In this document: one piece after another, positions 7,339 to 15,895 of the stretch
Layout of the letters: every line of letters starts with the position of its first letter
How positions within the stretch are numbered: position 1 is the first letter of the stretch
Assembly (NCBI GenBank): GCA_017502465.1
Contig: JAFVUY010000257.1
Coordinates: 1-53,624 of the forward strand
From: Bacilli bacterium
GTDB lineage: Bacteria > Bacillota_I > Bacilli_A > RFN20 > CAG-826
DNA length: 53,624 nt
Reading direction: 5' to 3'
The notes under the pieces: generated by a model
Databases searched by the model: none
Seen by the model: only the letters and a program-made list of their open reading frames with translations
What the model was told of the DNA's origin: nothing
Position numbers and translations under genes: made by a program

Positions 7339-8511
7339 TTAGATAGCTGCGAGCATTAAGAAGATACCGGCAGCGACCGCGCTTCCGATAACACCTGCAA
7401 CGTTTGGTCCCATCGCGTGCATTAATAGGAAGTTAGATGGATCTTCTTCTCTACCAACTTTATGAGCGATACGCGCCGCCATTGGGACAGCAGAAACACC
7501 AGCTGCGCCGATAAGTGGATTAACTTTGCCTTTAGTTAAGAAACACATAAGTTTTCCAACTAAAACACCAGAAGCGGTTGCAATCGCGAAGGCACAAATA
7601 CCAAGCGCAAAAATCTTAAGCGTTCCGAGGTCTAAGAATGATTCCGCTGTTGCAGTTGCACCAACACAAAGACCTAAGATAATTGTGACAATATACATTA
7701 AAGAATTTGATAATGTTTCAGTAATTTTTGGGACTACTCCACTTTCTTTAATTAAGTTACCAAGCATTAAGCATCCAATAAGAGGTGCACATGATGGAAT
7801 TAAAAGAATTGTGATAGCCGCAACAATAATTGGGAACAAGATTTTTTCTGTTTTAGAAACAGGTCTAAGTTGTTCCATTTTAATGCTTCTTTCCTTTTTA
7901 GTTGTTAACAACTTCATAATTGGAGGTTGAATAACAGGAACTAACGCCATATAAGAATAGGCAGCAATAGAAATTGAAGCTAGTAAATCAGGTGCTAATT
8001 TAGATGTGACTAAAATAGCAGTTGGTCCGTCAGCGCCGCCGATAATACCAATCGCAGCAGCTTCTGGTCCTGTAAATCCTAAAAGGATCGCGCCAATAAA
8101 TGTAACAAAGATACCAATTTGAGCAGCGGCACCTAATAACATTGTCTTTTTATTAGCGATTAATGGTCCAAAGTCGGTGGTCGCACCGATACAAAGGAAG
8201 ATTAAGCAAGGATAGATACCCCATTTTACCCCGTAATAAAGATATCCTAATAAACCACTATAAGACTTTTCTCCAGTTACTGAATCAATGGTTGTTTTAA
8301 AGATTTCATCTTTAACACCTGGTAAGTTGACTAAGAACATACCAAAAGCAATTGGGAGAAGCAAATATGGTTCAAATCCTTTTTTGATAGCAAGGAAGAT
8401 TAAGATGCAGGCTAAAACCATCATAATGAGGTTTTTCCAACCGCCATCTGCAAAAAACTGCGCTATACCTGTGCTATACCAAAATTGTTCGAAAAATTTT
8501 GCTATATCCAT
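7339..8511 (-). CDS. oadB: Na+-transporting decarboxylase beta subunit (oxaloacetate decarboxylase type)
   Basis: 390 residues, a polytopic membrane protein with roughly nine to eleven helices and the signature GGADGPTAIL holding the Asp required for Na+ transport and carboxybiotin decarboxylation. The C-terminal half shows the family pattern GVSAVPMAARIAHKVG and NFLLMHAMGPNVAG. The subunit decarboxylates carboxybiotin and uses the energy to export Na+. Closely similar beta subunits serve oxaloacetate, methylmalonyl-CoA and glutaconyl-CoA decarboxylases. The adjacent alpha subunit with a pyruvate-carboxylase-like carboxyltransferase points to oxaloacetate. It sits between the biotin carrier and the biotin ligase genes. 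Confidence 0.93.
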   Translation of the reverse strand: MDIAKFFEQFWYSTGIAQFFADGGWKNLIMMVLACILIFLAIKKGFEPYLLLPIAFGMFLVNLPGVKDEIFKTTIDSVTGEKSYSGLLGYLYYGVKWGIYPCLIFLCIGATTDFGPLIANKKTMLLGAAAQIGIFVTFIGAILLGFTGPEAAAIGIIGGADGPTAILVTSKLAPDLLASISIAAYSYMALVPVIQPPIMKLLTTKKERSIKMEQLRPVSKTEKILFPIIVAAITILLIPSCAPLIGCLMLGNLIKESGVVPKITETLSNSLMYIVTIILGLCVGATATAESFLDLGTLKIFALGICAFAIATASGVLVGKLMCFLTKGKVNPLIGAAGVSAVPMAARIAHKVGREEDPSNFLLMHAMGPNVAGVIGSAVAAGIFLMLAAI

Positions 8512-8522
8512 AATAATTTTTC

Positions 8523-8870
8523 CTATTTAATTTTGATTAATAATTCTTTTGAGGCGACAGCTTTACCTTTAGTGACAACAACTTCACTAACTTCACCATC
8601 AACAGGGGCAAGAACTTCATTTTCGAGTTTCATAGCTTCGATAATAACAACTGCATCACCTTTTTTTACTTTAGAGCCGACAGAAACTTTAACATCGACA
8701 ACTGTACCTTGAATAGGCGCTAAAACTGGTGTGCCTTCACCTGTTGAAACAGCTTTTGGAGCAGCTTCAGGTGCCTTAACTTCTTTAACACCTTCGCTTG
8801 CGACTTCTTCAACAGCTTCTAATTCGACACGATATGTTTTACCGTTAACTTTAATTTTGTAAATTTTCAT
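8523..8870 (-). CDS. Biotin carboxyl carrier protein of the Na+ pump
   Basis: 115 residues from the ATG at 8870, preceded by GAGGTGG. An in-frame ATG at 8882 overlaps the stop of the gamma gene, but MKIYKIKVNGKTYRVELE is the canonical carrier N-terminus. An Ala/Pro/Glu-rich linker (about residues 25-45) leads to a biotinyl domain with the acceptor motif EAMKLEN (biotinyl Lys about position 81). It shuttles the carboxyl group from the alpha subunit to the membrane beta subunit. In many bacteria this domain is fused to the alpha subunit; here it is a separate polypeptide, as in glutaconyl-CoA or methylmalonyl-CoA decarboxylases. Confidence 0.92.
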   Translation of the reverse strand: MKIYKIKVNGKTYRVELEAVEEVASEGVKEVKAPEAAPKAVSTGEGTPVLAPIQGTVVDVKVSVGSKVKKGDAVVIIEAMKLENEVLAPVDGEVSEVVVTKGKAVASKELLIKIK

Positions 8871-8881
8871 AATCCACCTCA

Positions 8882-9193
8882 TTAATCTTCACGTTTGATT
8901 GAAACTAAACGTGCATCTTTTTTAAATTCTTTATTAAATTCAATAGTTGCTACTAAACTTGCAACAACTGCGTCTTGATCTTTTTCTAAAAGAGCATTTT
9001 CTTCTCTGGGTAAGATTTTTGTCTTTTTATCTACTATTTCAATACCTTTAGAGAAAGCTCCACAAATTGTAATAATCAAGGCTAAGATTGTGAATACTAT
9101 TGCAATAGCAATAACAGAAATTAATAAGACTTCTCCAATCTTAGAAGAATCTAATGTTCCTAAATAACCATAATCATTTGCAAAAATATTCAT
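8882..9193 (-). CDS. oadG: Na+ pump gamma/delta subunit (OadG-like)
   Basis: 103 residues: a short N-terminal segment, one membrane helix (about 20-48, EVLLISVIAIAIVFTILALI) and a charged cytosolic tail. This is the build of OadG/MmdD-type gamma or delta subunits, which anchor the alpha subunit and carrier to the membrane beta subunit. Sequence conservation in this family is low, so the call rests on topology and its place between alpha and biotin-carrier genes. It starts 2 bases after the alpha gene stops and overlaps the first possible start of the carrier gene, so the genes are translationally coupled. Confidence 0.85.
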   Translation of the reverse strand: MNIFANDYGYLGTLDSSKIGEVLLISVIAIAIVFTILALIITICGAFSKGIEIVDKKTKILPREENALLEKDQDAVVASLVATIEFNKEFKKDARLVSIKRED

Positions 9194-9195
9194 AA

Positions 9196-10566
9196 TTATG
9201 CCTCTAATTTAATAGTTGTAGGTTTAGAATCTTCGATTCTTTGTTTTAAGAATTTAATTGCGACATCACCAAATAAAGCCACACTCAAGACATCTTCATC
9301 TGTTTTAGCGACATCTTTATATTGAGCTTTAAGAGATTTGAATTCTGGCGCTAAATCGTCAGCAGGTCTATGTGTAATGACTTTGTCATCGCCGATAATT
9401 TTATGGCGGATTGCTTCATCAACTGGTGCAGGAGATGCTCCATATTTGCCATGTAAATAATCATTGATTTCTTTTGGCACCATCTTATAACGTTCTCCGT
9501 TAAGAACATTTAAAACAGCTTGAGTACCAACCATTTGTGATAATGGAGTAACAAGTGGTGGATAACCTAAATCTTTTCTAACATTAGGAACTTCTGCTAA
9601 AACTTCATCTAATCTATCAAGAGCGCCTTGTTGGGTTAATTGAGAGATTAAGTTAGAAAGCATACCACCTGGAACTTGGTATTTTAAAATATTTGGATTG
9701 CATGTTAAGACTTTTGGATTAAGTGTTTTGTTATCTAAATATTTTTGTTTAACTTTTGCTAATTTGCTTGCAGCAATATTAAGCATATCTTTATCTAATT
9801 TTGGATCGTATTTAGTGCCTTCTAAAGCATAGTTGATAGATTCTGTACATGGTTGAGATGTACCACCAGAAAGTGGTGAAATAGCAGTATCAATAATATC
9901 AACACCTGCTTGAATAGCTCTAAGATATGTCATTTCCATAAGACCACCTGTACAGTGGCTATGTAATTCGATTGGTAATTTTGTATTTGCTTTTAATTGT
10001 GTGATTAATTCATAAGCAGTTTCTGGAAGGAGAACACCCGCCATATCTTTAATACAAATTGAATCAGCACCTAAAGCTTCGATTTGTTTTGCTAAGTTAA
10101 CATAGTATTCAACTGTGTGAACTGGGCTAGTTGTATAACTAAGAGCAATTTGACATTCACCGCCATATTTTTTAGTTGCTTTAACTGCACATTCTAAGTT
10201 ACGAATGTCGTTTAATGCGTCGAAAATACGGATGATATCAATGCCGTTTTTGATGGCGAGTTGAACAAATTTTTCAACAACGTCATCAGCGTAATGACGG
10301 TATCCTAAAATGTTTTGTCCGCGGAAAAGCATTTGTAATTTGGTGTTTTTGCAGACTTTTTTGACTTTTCTAAGTCTTTCCCATGGATCTTCATTTAAAA
10401 ATCTAAGGCAAGCATCAAAAGTTGCACCACCCCAAATCTCAATCGCATGATAGCCAACTTTATCAAGTTCTTTTAAGGTAAGAAGAACTTCGTCGGTTGT
10501 CATTCTTGTAGCGAATAAGGATTGGTGACCGTCTCTTAAACCTGTTTCTACAATTTTAACTCCCAT
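9196..10566 (-). CDS. oadA: Oxaloacetate decarboxylase alpha subunit (carboxyltransferase)
   Basis: 456 residues with the carboxyltransferase TIM barrel: VETGLRDGHQSL (metal-ligand Asp13), RGQNILGYRHY, ADSICIKDMAG with the conserved Lys, and ELHSHCTGG providing two metal-binding His. The C-terminal part contains the PYC_OADA-type domain (VPGGMLSNL through MVGTQAVLNV). It transfers the C4 carboxyl of oxaloacetate to carrier biotin, releasing pyruvate. The usual C-terminal biotinyl domain is absent and encoded separately at 8523-8870. It follows pckA by 14 bases, so oxaloacetate-producing and oxaloacetate-consuming enzymes share one transcript. Confidence 0.94.
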   Translation of the reverse strand: MGVKIVETGLRDGHQSLFATRMTTDEVLLTLKELDKVGYHAIEIWGGATFDACLRFLNEDPWERLRKVKKVCKNTKLQMLFRGQNILGYRHYADDVVEKFVQLAIKNGIDIIRIFDALNDIRNLECAVKATKKYGGECQIALSYTTSPVHTVEYYVNLAKQIEALGADSICIKDMAGVLLPETAYELITQLKANTKLPIELHSHCTGGLMEMTYLRAIQAGVDIIDTAISPLSGGTSQPCTESINYALEGTKYDPKLDKDMLNIAASKLAKVKQKYLDNKTLNPKVLTCNPNILKYQVPGGMLSNLISQLTQQGALDRLDEVLAEVPNVRKDLGYPPLVTPLSQMVGTQAVLNVLNGERYKMVPKEINDYLHGKYGASPAPVDEAIRHKIIGDDKVITHRPADDLAPEFKSLKAQYKDVAKTDEDVLSVALFGDVAIKFLKQRIEDSKPTTIKLEA

Positions 10567-10580
10567 AATGGTCTCCTTTA

Positions 10581-12185
10581 TTATTTTGTAGGTCCTGCTT
10601 TAACAAGTGCTTTACCAGCAGGATTTGTTTCGTATTTTTTGAAGTTGTTGATAAATCTTTCAGCTAAATCAAGAGCTTTGACTTCCCAATCTTGTGGGTT
10701 TTGGTATGTGTCTCTTGGATCTAAGATTTTTGTATCAACACCTGGAAGAGTTGTTGGAACTTCAAAATTGAAATGTGGAATAACTTTTGTTTCAACATTG
10801 TTGATAGAGCCATCTAAGATAGCGTCAATAATTCCACGTGTATCTTTAATAGAGATACGTTTTCCTGTTCCGTTCCATCCTGTGTTAACAAGATATGCTT
10901 TAGCACCTGATGCTTGCATTTTCTTGACTAATTCTTCGGCGTATTTTGTTGGATGTAATTCTAAGAATGCTTGTCCAAAGCATGCGGAGAATGTTGGTGT
11001 TGGTTCTGTAATACCTCTTTCTGTGCCAGCGAGTTTCGCGGTGAAACCACTTAAGAAATAGTATTGTGTTTGTTCTGGTGTGAGAATGCTGACTGGTGGG
11101 AGAACACCGAAAGCATCTGCGGATAAGAAGATAACATTTTTAGCCGCTGGAGCGGTGCTGACAGGTCTAACAATGTTTTCAATATGATTAATTGGGTAGC
11201 TAACACGAGTATTTTCTGTAACACTCTTATCAGCAAAATCGATTTTTCCATCTTTGTCGACTGTAACGTTTTCTAAAAGAGCGTTACGTCTAATTGCTCT
11301 ATAAATATCTGGTTCGCTTTCTTTATCTAAGTTGATAACTTTTGCGTAGCAACCACCTTCAAAGTTGAAGATTCCGTTATCATCCCAGCCATGTTCATCA
11401 TCACCGATGAGTAAACGTTTTGGATCTGTAGATAATGTGGTTTTACCTGTACCGGATAAACCAAAGAAGACTGCTGTATTTTCTCCATTAACATCTGTGT
11501 TCGCGGAGCAGTGCATACTTGCGATACCTTTAAGTGGTAAATAGTAGTTCATCATAGAGAACATACCTTTTTTCATTTCACCACCGTACCATGTGTTGAT
11601 AATGATTTGTTCTCTGCTTGTAATGTTGAACATAACTGCGGTTTCACTATTTAAACCTAATTCTTGATAGTTTGTAACTTTTGCTTTAGAAGCATTGTAA
11701 ACAATGAAATCTGGTTCAAATACTTCGAGTTCTTCGCTTGTTGGTTGAATGAACATATTTTTAATAAAGTGAGCTTGCCATGCAACTTCAACAATGAAAC
11801 GAACCGCCATACGTGTGTCTTTATTCGCACCACAGAAAGCATCAACAACAAATAATCTTTTGTTTGATAATTCTTTTAATGCGATTTCTTTACAAGCATT
11901 CCATGCAGCTTGTGATGCTGGATGGTTGTCGTTTTTGTATTCTGGAGTTGTCCACCAGACTGTGTCTTTACTGTTTTCATCCATGACGATGTATTTATCT
12001 TTAGGAGAGCGGCCTGTATAAATACCTGTCATAACGTTAACAGCGCCTAATTCTGTAACTTGACCTTTTTCATAGCCAGTTAGGCTTTCTTTAGTTTCTT
12101 CTTCGAAGAGAACTTCGTAGGATGGATTGTAGACTATTTCAGTAGTGCCACTAATGCCATACTTTGTTAAATCAATTTTACCCAT
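10581..12185 (-). CDS. pckA: Phosphoenolpyruvate carboxykinase (ATP)
   Basis: 534 residues, full length for the ATP-dependent family. Visible motifs are [10 protein letters not shown] near residue 55, the kinase P-loop [20 protein letters not shown], and NTGWNGTG(K)RISI towards the C-terminus. It interconverts oxaloacetate plus ATP and PEP plus CO2 plus ADP in the cytosol. In fermenters of this kind it often runs towards oxaloacetate and makes ATP. It is the first gene of the pckA-oadA-oadG-carrier-oadB-birA operon, with an AGAAAGG ribosome site and its own promoter at 12236-12265. Confidence 0.96.
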   Translation of the reverse strand: MGKIDLTKYGISGTTEIVYNPSYEVLFEEETKESLTGYEKGQVTELGAVNVMTGIYTGRSPKDKYIVMDENSKDTVWWTTPEYKNDNHPASQAAWNACKEIALKELSNKRLFVVDAFCGANKDTRMAVRFIVEVAWQAHFIKNMFIQPTSEELEVFEPDFIVYNASKAKVTNYQELGLNSETAVMFNITSREQIIINTWYGGEMKKGMFSMMNYYLPLKGIASMHCSANTDVNGENTAVFFGLSGTGKTTLSTDPKRLLIGDDEHGWDDNGIFNFEGGCYAKVINLDKESEPDIYRAIRRNALLENVTVDKDGKIDFADKSVTENTRVSYPINHIENIVRPVSTAPAAKNVIFLSADAFGVLPPVSILTPEQTQYYFLSGFTAKLAGTERGITEPTPTFSACFGQAFLELHPTKYAEELVKKMQASGAKAYLVNTGWNGTGKRISIKDTRGIIDAILDGSINNVETKVIPHFNFEVPTTLPGVDTKILDPRDTYQNPQDWEVKALDLAERFINNFKKYETNPAGKALVKAGPTK

Positions 12186-12235
12186 ATTTTTGTACCTTTC
12201 TTTATGCGTTTTTCAACTTAACGCAAAATCACTTT

Positions 12236-12265
12236 ATTTTAACACGTGTTTTTATAAAAAAACAA
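12236..12265 (-). promoter_or_regulatory. pckA operon promoter with palindromic spacer
   Basis: TTGTTT (12265-12260), 18 bases, TAAAAT (12241-12236) on the minus strand. The promoter-proximal part of the spacer is the perfect 10-bp palindrome AACACGTGTT (12241-12250), which is placed to act as an operator. No regulator can be named. Confidence 0.5.
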
Positions 12266-12462
12266 GATAGGCATCGAAAAGAAAATAATTGAATATAAAA
12301 AACTAATATATGACAAATTATTGGGTAAAAACTTATCAAAAAGTGTAATAACTCTTGTCTCAAAGAGCAAATCTCATTTGCTTTTTGTTATAAAATACAA
12401 TACGATATTACTTGCAATGTATTTGTAAAATACGTTAATTATCGAAAAGAGAGAAAAATATT

Positions 12463-13575
12463 ATGAAAGCAAGAACAAAAGAAAATTTAGGCTATATATT
12501 TGGTGGTCTATTCTCCAACCAAAAAGCCATTAATGGTGCAAAACATAATGCCTGGTGGGTCGCCTTAATTATGTTTATTTTAGGTGTTATCTTACCAGTC
12601 GTTCCTTTAACAGTAACAGTCGCTAATTCATATGGTAGTTCCTTTTTAGCCGCTAACACATATGGTTATGAAGATCAAATTACTGAAGCAAGTTTAAATT
12701 TGTATAATGATGGTTACAAATTTGAAGTTGTTGAAAATAATGGAGTTAGAGAATTAAAAGGTACACTTAACGGAAGCAATATCACAAGTGATGAAACAAA
12801 ACCTATTTACGAAGTTAAACCAACATCAGGTTCTCAAAAAGGTGAAATTTCATTCCAAGTTTATTATTCCGAAAGAACTTTCACAAAATCAAACAACATT
12901 AAAGATTTAGTCGATAACTTAGTCGCTAAAAGATATATAACCGGTTCTACTCTTGAACCAAGCACAGATGTCGAAGCAACTGAAAGCGCTGACAGCGAAG
13001 TTCAAGAAACGTATTACCGTCCATCCTTCATTCTCCTTTTTAGAGGTGGAAGCTATGAATATATCGCTAAACCTCAAACATATGAAGTTGCAGCAAATCA
13101 AAGCGGCGACTGGAAAAACACTGAAGTCGGAACAAACTTACTCGAAAGGGTATTAACTGTTGAAGGATATAAACTCCCAACTAACGATAGTGAAATTGAT
13201 ACATTGGTAAGAGATGCAAACTATGTTAACGGTGTCTTAAATAACTGGAAACAAGTTTATAACGAATCATATCTCGCCACTAAAAACAGTGCACTCCTTT
13301 ATCAATCATTATTGTTCTTAGGAATCTACGCTATCTTAGTCTTATTCATGGGCTTAATGGTCTTCTTATTAACAAGAGGTAAGAGAAATTCATTCAACTA
13401 TCTTACATTCTGGACATGTGAAAAGATTGCTATGTGGGCATCATTATCTCCAGGTTTATTAGCGATGATTCTTGGATTCATGCTCCCATCATACGCGGTG
13501 ATGTTCTTCATCATCTTAGTGGGCATAAGAATCATGTGGTTATCCATGAAACAATTAAGACCAACATATAACTAA
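12463..13575 (+). CDS. Membrane protein with large extracytoplasmic domain, unknown function
   Basis: 370 residues. A cytoplasmic N-terminus is followed by one membrane helix (about 31-53, WWVALIMFILGVILPVVPL), a roughly 220-residue soluble domain rich in Asn, Thr and Tyr, and then three closely packed helices (about 281-306, 319-338 and 341-362). The overall plan (N-terminal helix, beta-rich loop, C-terminal helix cluster) resembles DUF1189-type membrane proteins, but I do not see enough identity to assign it. It is monocistronic, with a GAGAG ribosome site and a strong terminator 16 bases after the stop. Confidence 0.7.
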   Translation: MKARTKENLGYIFGGLFSNQKAINGAKHNAWWVALIMFILGVILPVVPLTVTVANSYGSSFLAANTYGYEDQITEASLNLYNDGYKFEVVENNGVRELKGTLNGSNITSDETKPIYEVKPTSGSQKGEISFQVYYSERTFTKSNNIKDLVDNLVAKRYITGSTLEPSTDVEATESADSEVQETYYRPSFILLFRGGSYEYIAKPQTYEVAANQSGDWKNTEVGTNLLERVLTVEGYKLPTNDSEIDTLVRDANYVNGVLNNWKQVYNESYLATKNSALLYQSLLFLGIYAILVLFMGLMVFLLTRGKRNSFNYLTFWTCEKIAMWASLSPGLLAMILGFMLPSYAVMFFIILVGIRIMWLSMKQLRPTYN

Positions 13576-13590
13576 TCATCTAACGAAGTT

Positions 13591-13624
13591 AAAAGAGGTT
13601 CGGTATCGCGCGAATCTCTTTTTT
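13591..13624 (+). terminator. Terminator of 12463-13575
   Basis: Stem AAGAGGTTCG/CGAATCTCTT around loop GTATCGCG, followed by TTTTTT. Confidence 0.85.
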
Positions 13625-13643
13625 ATAAAATCACATATATTAT

Positions 13644-13768
13644 TTACTTTATTAATAGAGAAGGTGAATCAAGTTCAACTTTTCATACAAAAAGACATGA
13701 TTCATAAAACCATTAGTGATTTTTGAAATATTGATCTTATTCGACAGAAACCAAAGTCATAAAACAAA
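13644..13768 (-). repeat. Leader repeat, copy 1
   Basis: About 125 bases that match 14609-14765 with small differences. Shared blocks include CAAGTTCAACTTTTC, ATGATTCATAAAACCATT and AAATCAAAGTCATAA-type sequence. Copy 2 is the 5' leader of 13855-14586. This copy lies beyond that gene's 3' end and is followed by no gene of its own, so it looks like what is left of a duplicated unit. Confidence 0.7.
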
Positions 13769-13796
13769 AAGGCTCGTTTGGAATAGAACCTTTTTA
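13764..13796 (-). terminator. Terminator of 13855-14586
   Basis: Minus-strand stem AAAAAGGTTC/GAGCCTTTTT with a 10-base loop, ending in a T run. Confidence 0.65.
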
Positions 13797-13854
13797 TCTT
13801 TTTAAAATGTAATTCTTTTAAAGTCGGAACGGCTTTTTGCTAATCACGAAAATT

Positions 13855-14586
13855 TTACCAAATGTCGTAATCGCTATTATCAAGCAATTCTTTGATTTTT
13901 TCCTCTTTTTGCTTACGTTCTTCAGCCTCTTTCCTTCTAACGTCTTCGAGTTCTCGTTCTTTTTTTCTACGTTCTTCGGTCTCTTTATTTCTTAATTGTA
14001 TTTCCCTTCTAGTTGCATAAGCCTCATAAGCTTTGTCTTCAGAAGCGAAAGCGAATAATATCCCTTCAAGCATAACTGCAAAACTTATAAAAGTATAAAC
14101 AATATAAAAATTAGGACCAAAATATATAAATATTTCCTTGGTTAATAATTCCAAAACAGAATAAGTGATAAAAGCCATAGCACTTAATAAAAATACTAAT
14201 TTGCGAGATTCGAATGGGAGCAAGGATAATAGGGCTAAAACAAGACATACCATTTGTGCCACAAATTTTGGTACAGCTTCTTGTGGAATTTCCCCTGCTG
14301 TACAAAACATTATAAGGCTTGCCGCTATTACAGAAGACATAACACCTATGATACTAATCCTTGCTAATCCATCTATATCCACGGAAGAGTCAATACAAAT
14401 TTGATAAATAGCATTTATAGATAAAGAGATAATTACTAATCCAACGATTAGAAATAAGATTAATGAAATTAATAGACCTTCTTCATTTTCTAGAATAGGA
14501 ATGATTTTTAAAAAGTCAAAAATCATGAGTAAACCAGAAATAATTAAAACGCTAAAAGTTATTATATAAAACAATTTCTTTTTCAT
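13855..14586 (-). CDS. Membrane protein with charged C-terminal coiled coil
   Basis: 243 residues from the ATG at 14586, which has GAGGGCGATAAG before it. A longer reading from 14664 would translate the (AG)n repeat as LSLSLS and is rejected. About six membrane helices occupy residues 5-170 (for example LFYIITFSVLIISGLLMIF, then LLISLILFLIVGLVIISLSI). The last 50 residues are almost purely Glu/Lys/Arg (ETEERRKKERELEDVRRKEA and on), a cytoplasmic coiled coil. No family is recognised. It is expressed from a leader that is duplicated downstream of the gene and that contains a dinucleotide repeat. Confidence 0.65.
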   Translation of the reverse strand: MKKKLFYIITFSVLIISGLLMIFDFLKIIPILENEEGLLISLILFLIVGLVIISLSINAIYQICIDSSVDIDGLARISIIGVMSSVIAASLIMFCTAGEIPQEAVPKFVAQMVCLVLALLSLLPFESRKLVFLLSAMAFITYSVLELLTKEIFIYFGPNFYIVYTFISFAVMLEGILFAFASEDKAYEAYATRREIQLRNKETEERRKKERELEDVRRKEAEERKQKEEKIKELLDNSDYDIW

Positions 14587-14608
14587 CTTATCGCCCTCAT
14601 AATGATTC

Positions 14609-14765
14609 TTTACTTTAATAATAGAGAGAGAGAGAGAGAGATTCAAGTTCAACTTTTCGTGCAAAAAAGATATGATTCATAAAACCATTCGTGATTTTAA
14701 AAACATTAATATTATTAACTACCTCTATTTATAGTAGAAATCAAAGTCATAAGATAAAAATAAAA
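14609..14765 (-). repeat. Leader repeat, copy 2
   Basis: Partner of 13644-13768, placed as the 5' region of 13855-14586. It differs mainly by expansion of AGAG into (AG)9 at 14623-14640 and by an insertion of about 20 bases near 14710. Confidence 0.7.
14623..14640 (-). repeat. (AG)9 dinucleotide tract in a 5' leader
   Basis: Nine perfect AG units, 37 bases upstream of the start codon at 14586. The matching position of copy 1 has only two. Such tracts change length by replication slippage. Confidence 0.85.
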
Positions 14766-14781
14766 GGACCCGAGGGTCCTT
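14754..14781 (-). terminator. Terminator of 14791-15018
   Basis: Perfect 8-bp stem AAGGACCC/GGGTCCTT followed on the minus strand by TTTTATTTTTAT. Confidence 0.8.
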
Positions 14782-14790
14782 ATTTCATCC

Positions 14791-15018
14791 TTATTCTAAG
14801 AATAAGAGTTTATCGGTAACGATATTATAAATAAGATCAATGAAACCGAAGATCGCTCCGCCGAATGTGAAGACAAGGGCTAAGACGATGTTAATAAGTG
14901 AAGAATCTTTTGCAGCTCTATCCCATCTAACAACGATTTCAACAATCCAGTTAACAAATGGGATAAGGAGTAAAATGGTTCTAACAAGTTTTGATAAACC
15001 TTTAAATTTCTTATACAT
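14791..15018 (-). CDS. Small two-helix membrane protein
   Basis: 75 residues with two predicted membrane segments (about 13-30, TILLLIPFVNWIVEIVV, and 41-65). A basic N-terminus (MYKKFKGLSK) puts it in the membrane by the positive-inside rule. An AAGGAG ribosome site precedes the ATG and a strong terminator follows. The function is unknown. It could be a toxin-like small membrane protein or an ordinary conserved hypothetical, and nothing in the context decides. Confidence 0.65.
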   Translation of the reverse strand: MYKKFKGLSKLVRTILLLIPFVNWIVEIVVRWDRAAKDSSLINIVLALVFTFGGAIFGFIDLIYNIVTDKLLFLE

Positions 15019-15077
15019 TTCTCGTTTCTCCTTATGTTTTTATTATAATTTTATATTTTATTTTAGAAAATAGTTTT

Positions 15078-15419
15078 TTAATCTCCATAGTCGCTTCCAC
15101 GAGATTTATCTTCTACGAATATTTGAAGAGGGTTAGTAATATCAAATATTTCTAAAATAATATATTCATCATCCGCTTCTGTTTGAGGATGCTCAAAATC
15201 CGCGGTGAAGATGACCTTTTTATTTCTTCTAACTACTTCTTCCATTCTTTTTAAGATACGAGGGTAGTCTTCTCTATGATGTTCTTCAAATCCTTTTAAC
15301 ATCGTATAAAATTGAGGTTCGATATAAAATCTACTTCCGTCTTCGTATTCATAAAGAACACAGAATGGATTGTTTTCATCTTTAATAATATTAATATGGC
15401 TAAATTCTTCGTATTTCAT
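15078..15419 (-). CDS. Conserved-type hypothetical protein downstream of rlmH
   Basis: 113 residues, acidic, without membrane segments; no family recognised. The sequence alternates beta-like stretches (FCVLYEYEDGSRFYIEP, EYIILEIFDI) around a charged helix (about 50-65). It overlaps rlmH by 4 bases (ATGA), so it is translated with it and is the last gene of the gdpP-rplI-dnaB-MBL-rlmH operon. Confidence 0.65.
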   Translation of the reverse strand: MKYEEFSHINIIKDENNPFCVLYEYEDGSRFYIEPQFYTMLKGFEEHHREDYPRILKRMEEVVRRNKKVIFTADFEHPQTEADDEYIILEIFDITNPLQIFVEDKSRGSDYGD

Positions 15420-15895
15420 TTATGGTAAACCTCATTTCTATTAATTTTAAACGCGCGATATATTTGCTCTAAAAGAATTAATCTTGTCATTTGATGAAGG
15501 AAAGTCATCTTGGATAATGATATTGCCTCATTCGCACGATGTTTAAGTTCGTCGCTTAATCCATATGACCCTCCGATAATAAAGGTGATATTAGATTTTG
15601 CGATTTCAAATCTTTTATTTAAGAAATTCGCGAATTCTTCGCTTGAAAATTCTTTTTTATTTAAATCTAGGGAAATTACATAATCACTAGGTTTAAGATA
15701 TTTAAGGACTTTTTGTCCTTCTTTATCTTTAACTATCTTAATAATAGATTCATTAGAATTATCGCTTATAGGCTCATCCATAACCTCAATTATCTCAATT
15801 TGAGAATAAGGTTTAATCCTTTTTAAATATTCATCTATTCCAGATTTAAGATAATTTTCTTTAATCTTTCCAATCGCGATTATTCTAATCTTCAT
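15416..15895 (-). CDS. rlmH: 23S rRNA pseudouridine-1915 N3-methyltransferase RlmH
   Basis: 159 residues, the full family length. The start MKIRIIAIGKIKENYL is characteristic, and the SPOUT knot region has FIIGGSYGLSDELKHRANE and the C-terminal LILLEQIYRAFKINRNEVYHK. It methylates the pseudouridine at 1915 in helix 69 of 23S rRNA using SAM and acts as a homodimer. The last residues KINRNEVYHK are the usual rRNA-contact end. It overlaps the MBL gene by 11 bases upstream and the 113-residue gene by 4 bases downstream. Confidence 0.95.
   Translation of the reverse strand: MKIRIIAIGKIKENYLKSGIDEYLKRIKPYSQIEIIEVMDEPISDNSNESIIKIVKDKEGQKVLKYLKPSDYVISLDLNKKEFSSEEFANFLNKRFEIAKSNITFIIGGSYGLSDELKHRANEAISLSKMTFLHQMTRLILLEQIYRAFKINRNEVYHK

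Noticed and set aside
12463..13575. Assigning this gene to the DUF1189 family
   Set aside because: Topology is similar but no stretch of sequence is convincing; left as unknown membrane protein.
14587..14664. N-terminal LNLNLSLSLS extension of 13855-14586
   Set aside because: It is a translation of the (AG)n repeat; a good ribosome site lies before the ATG at 14586.
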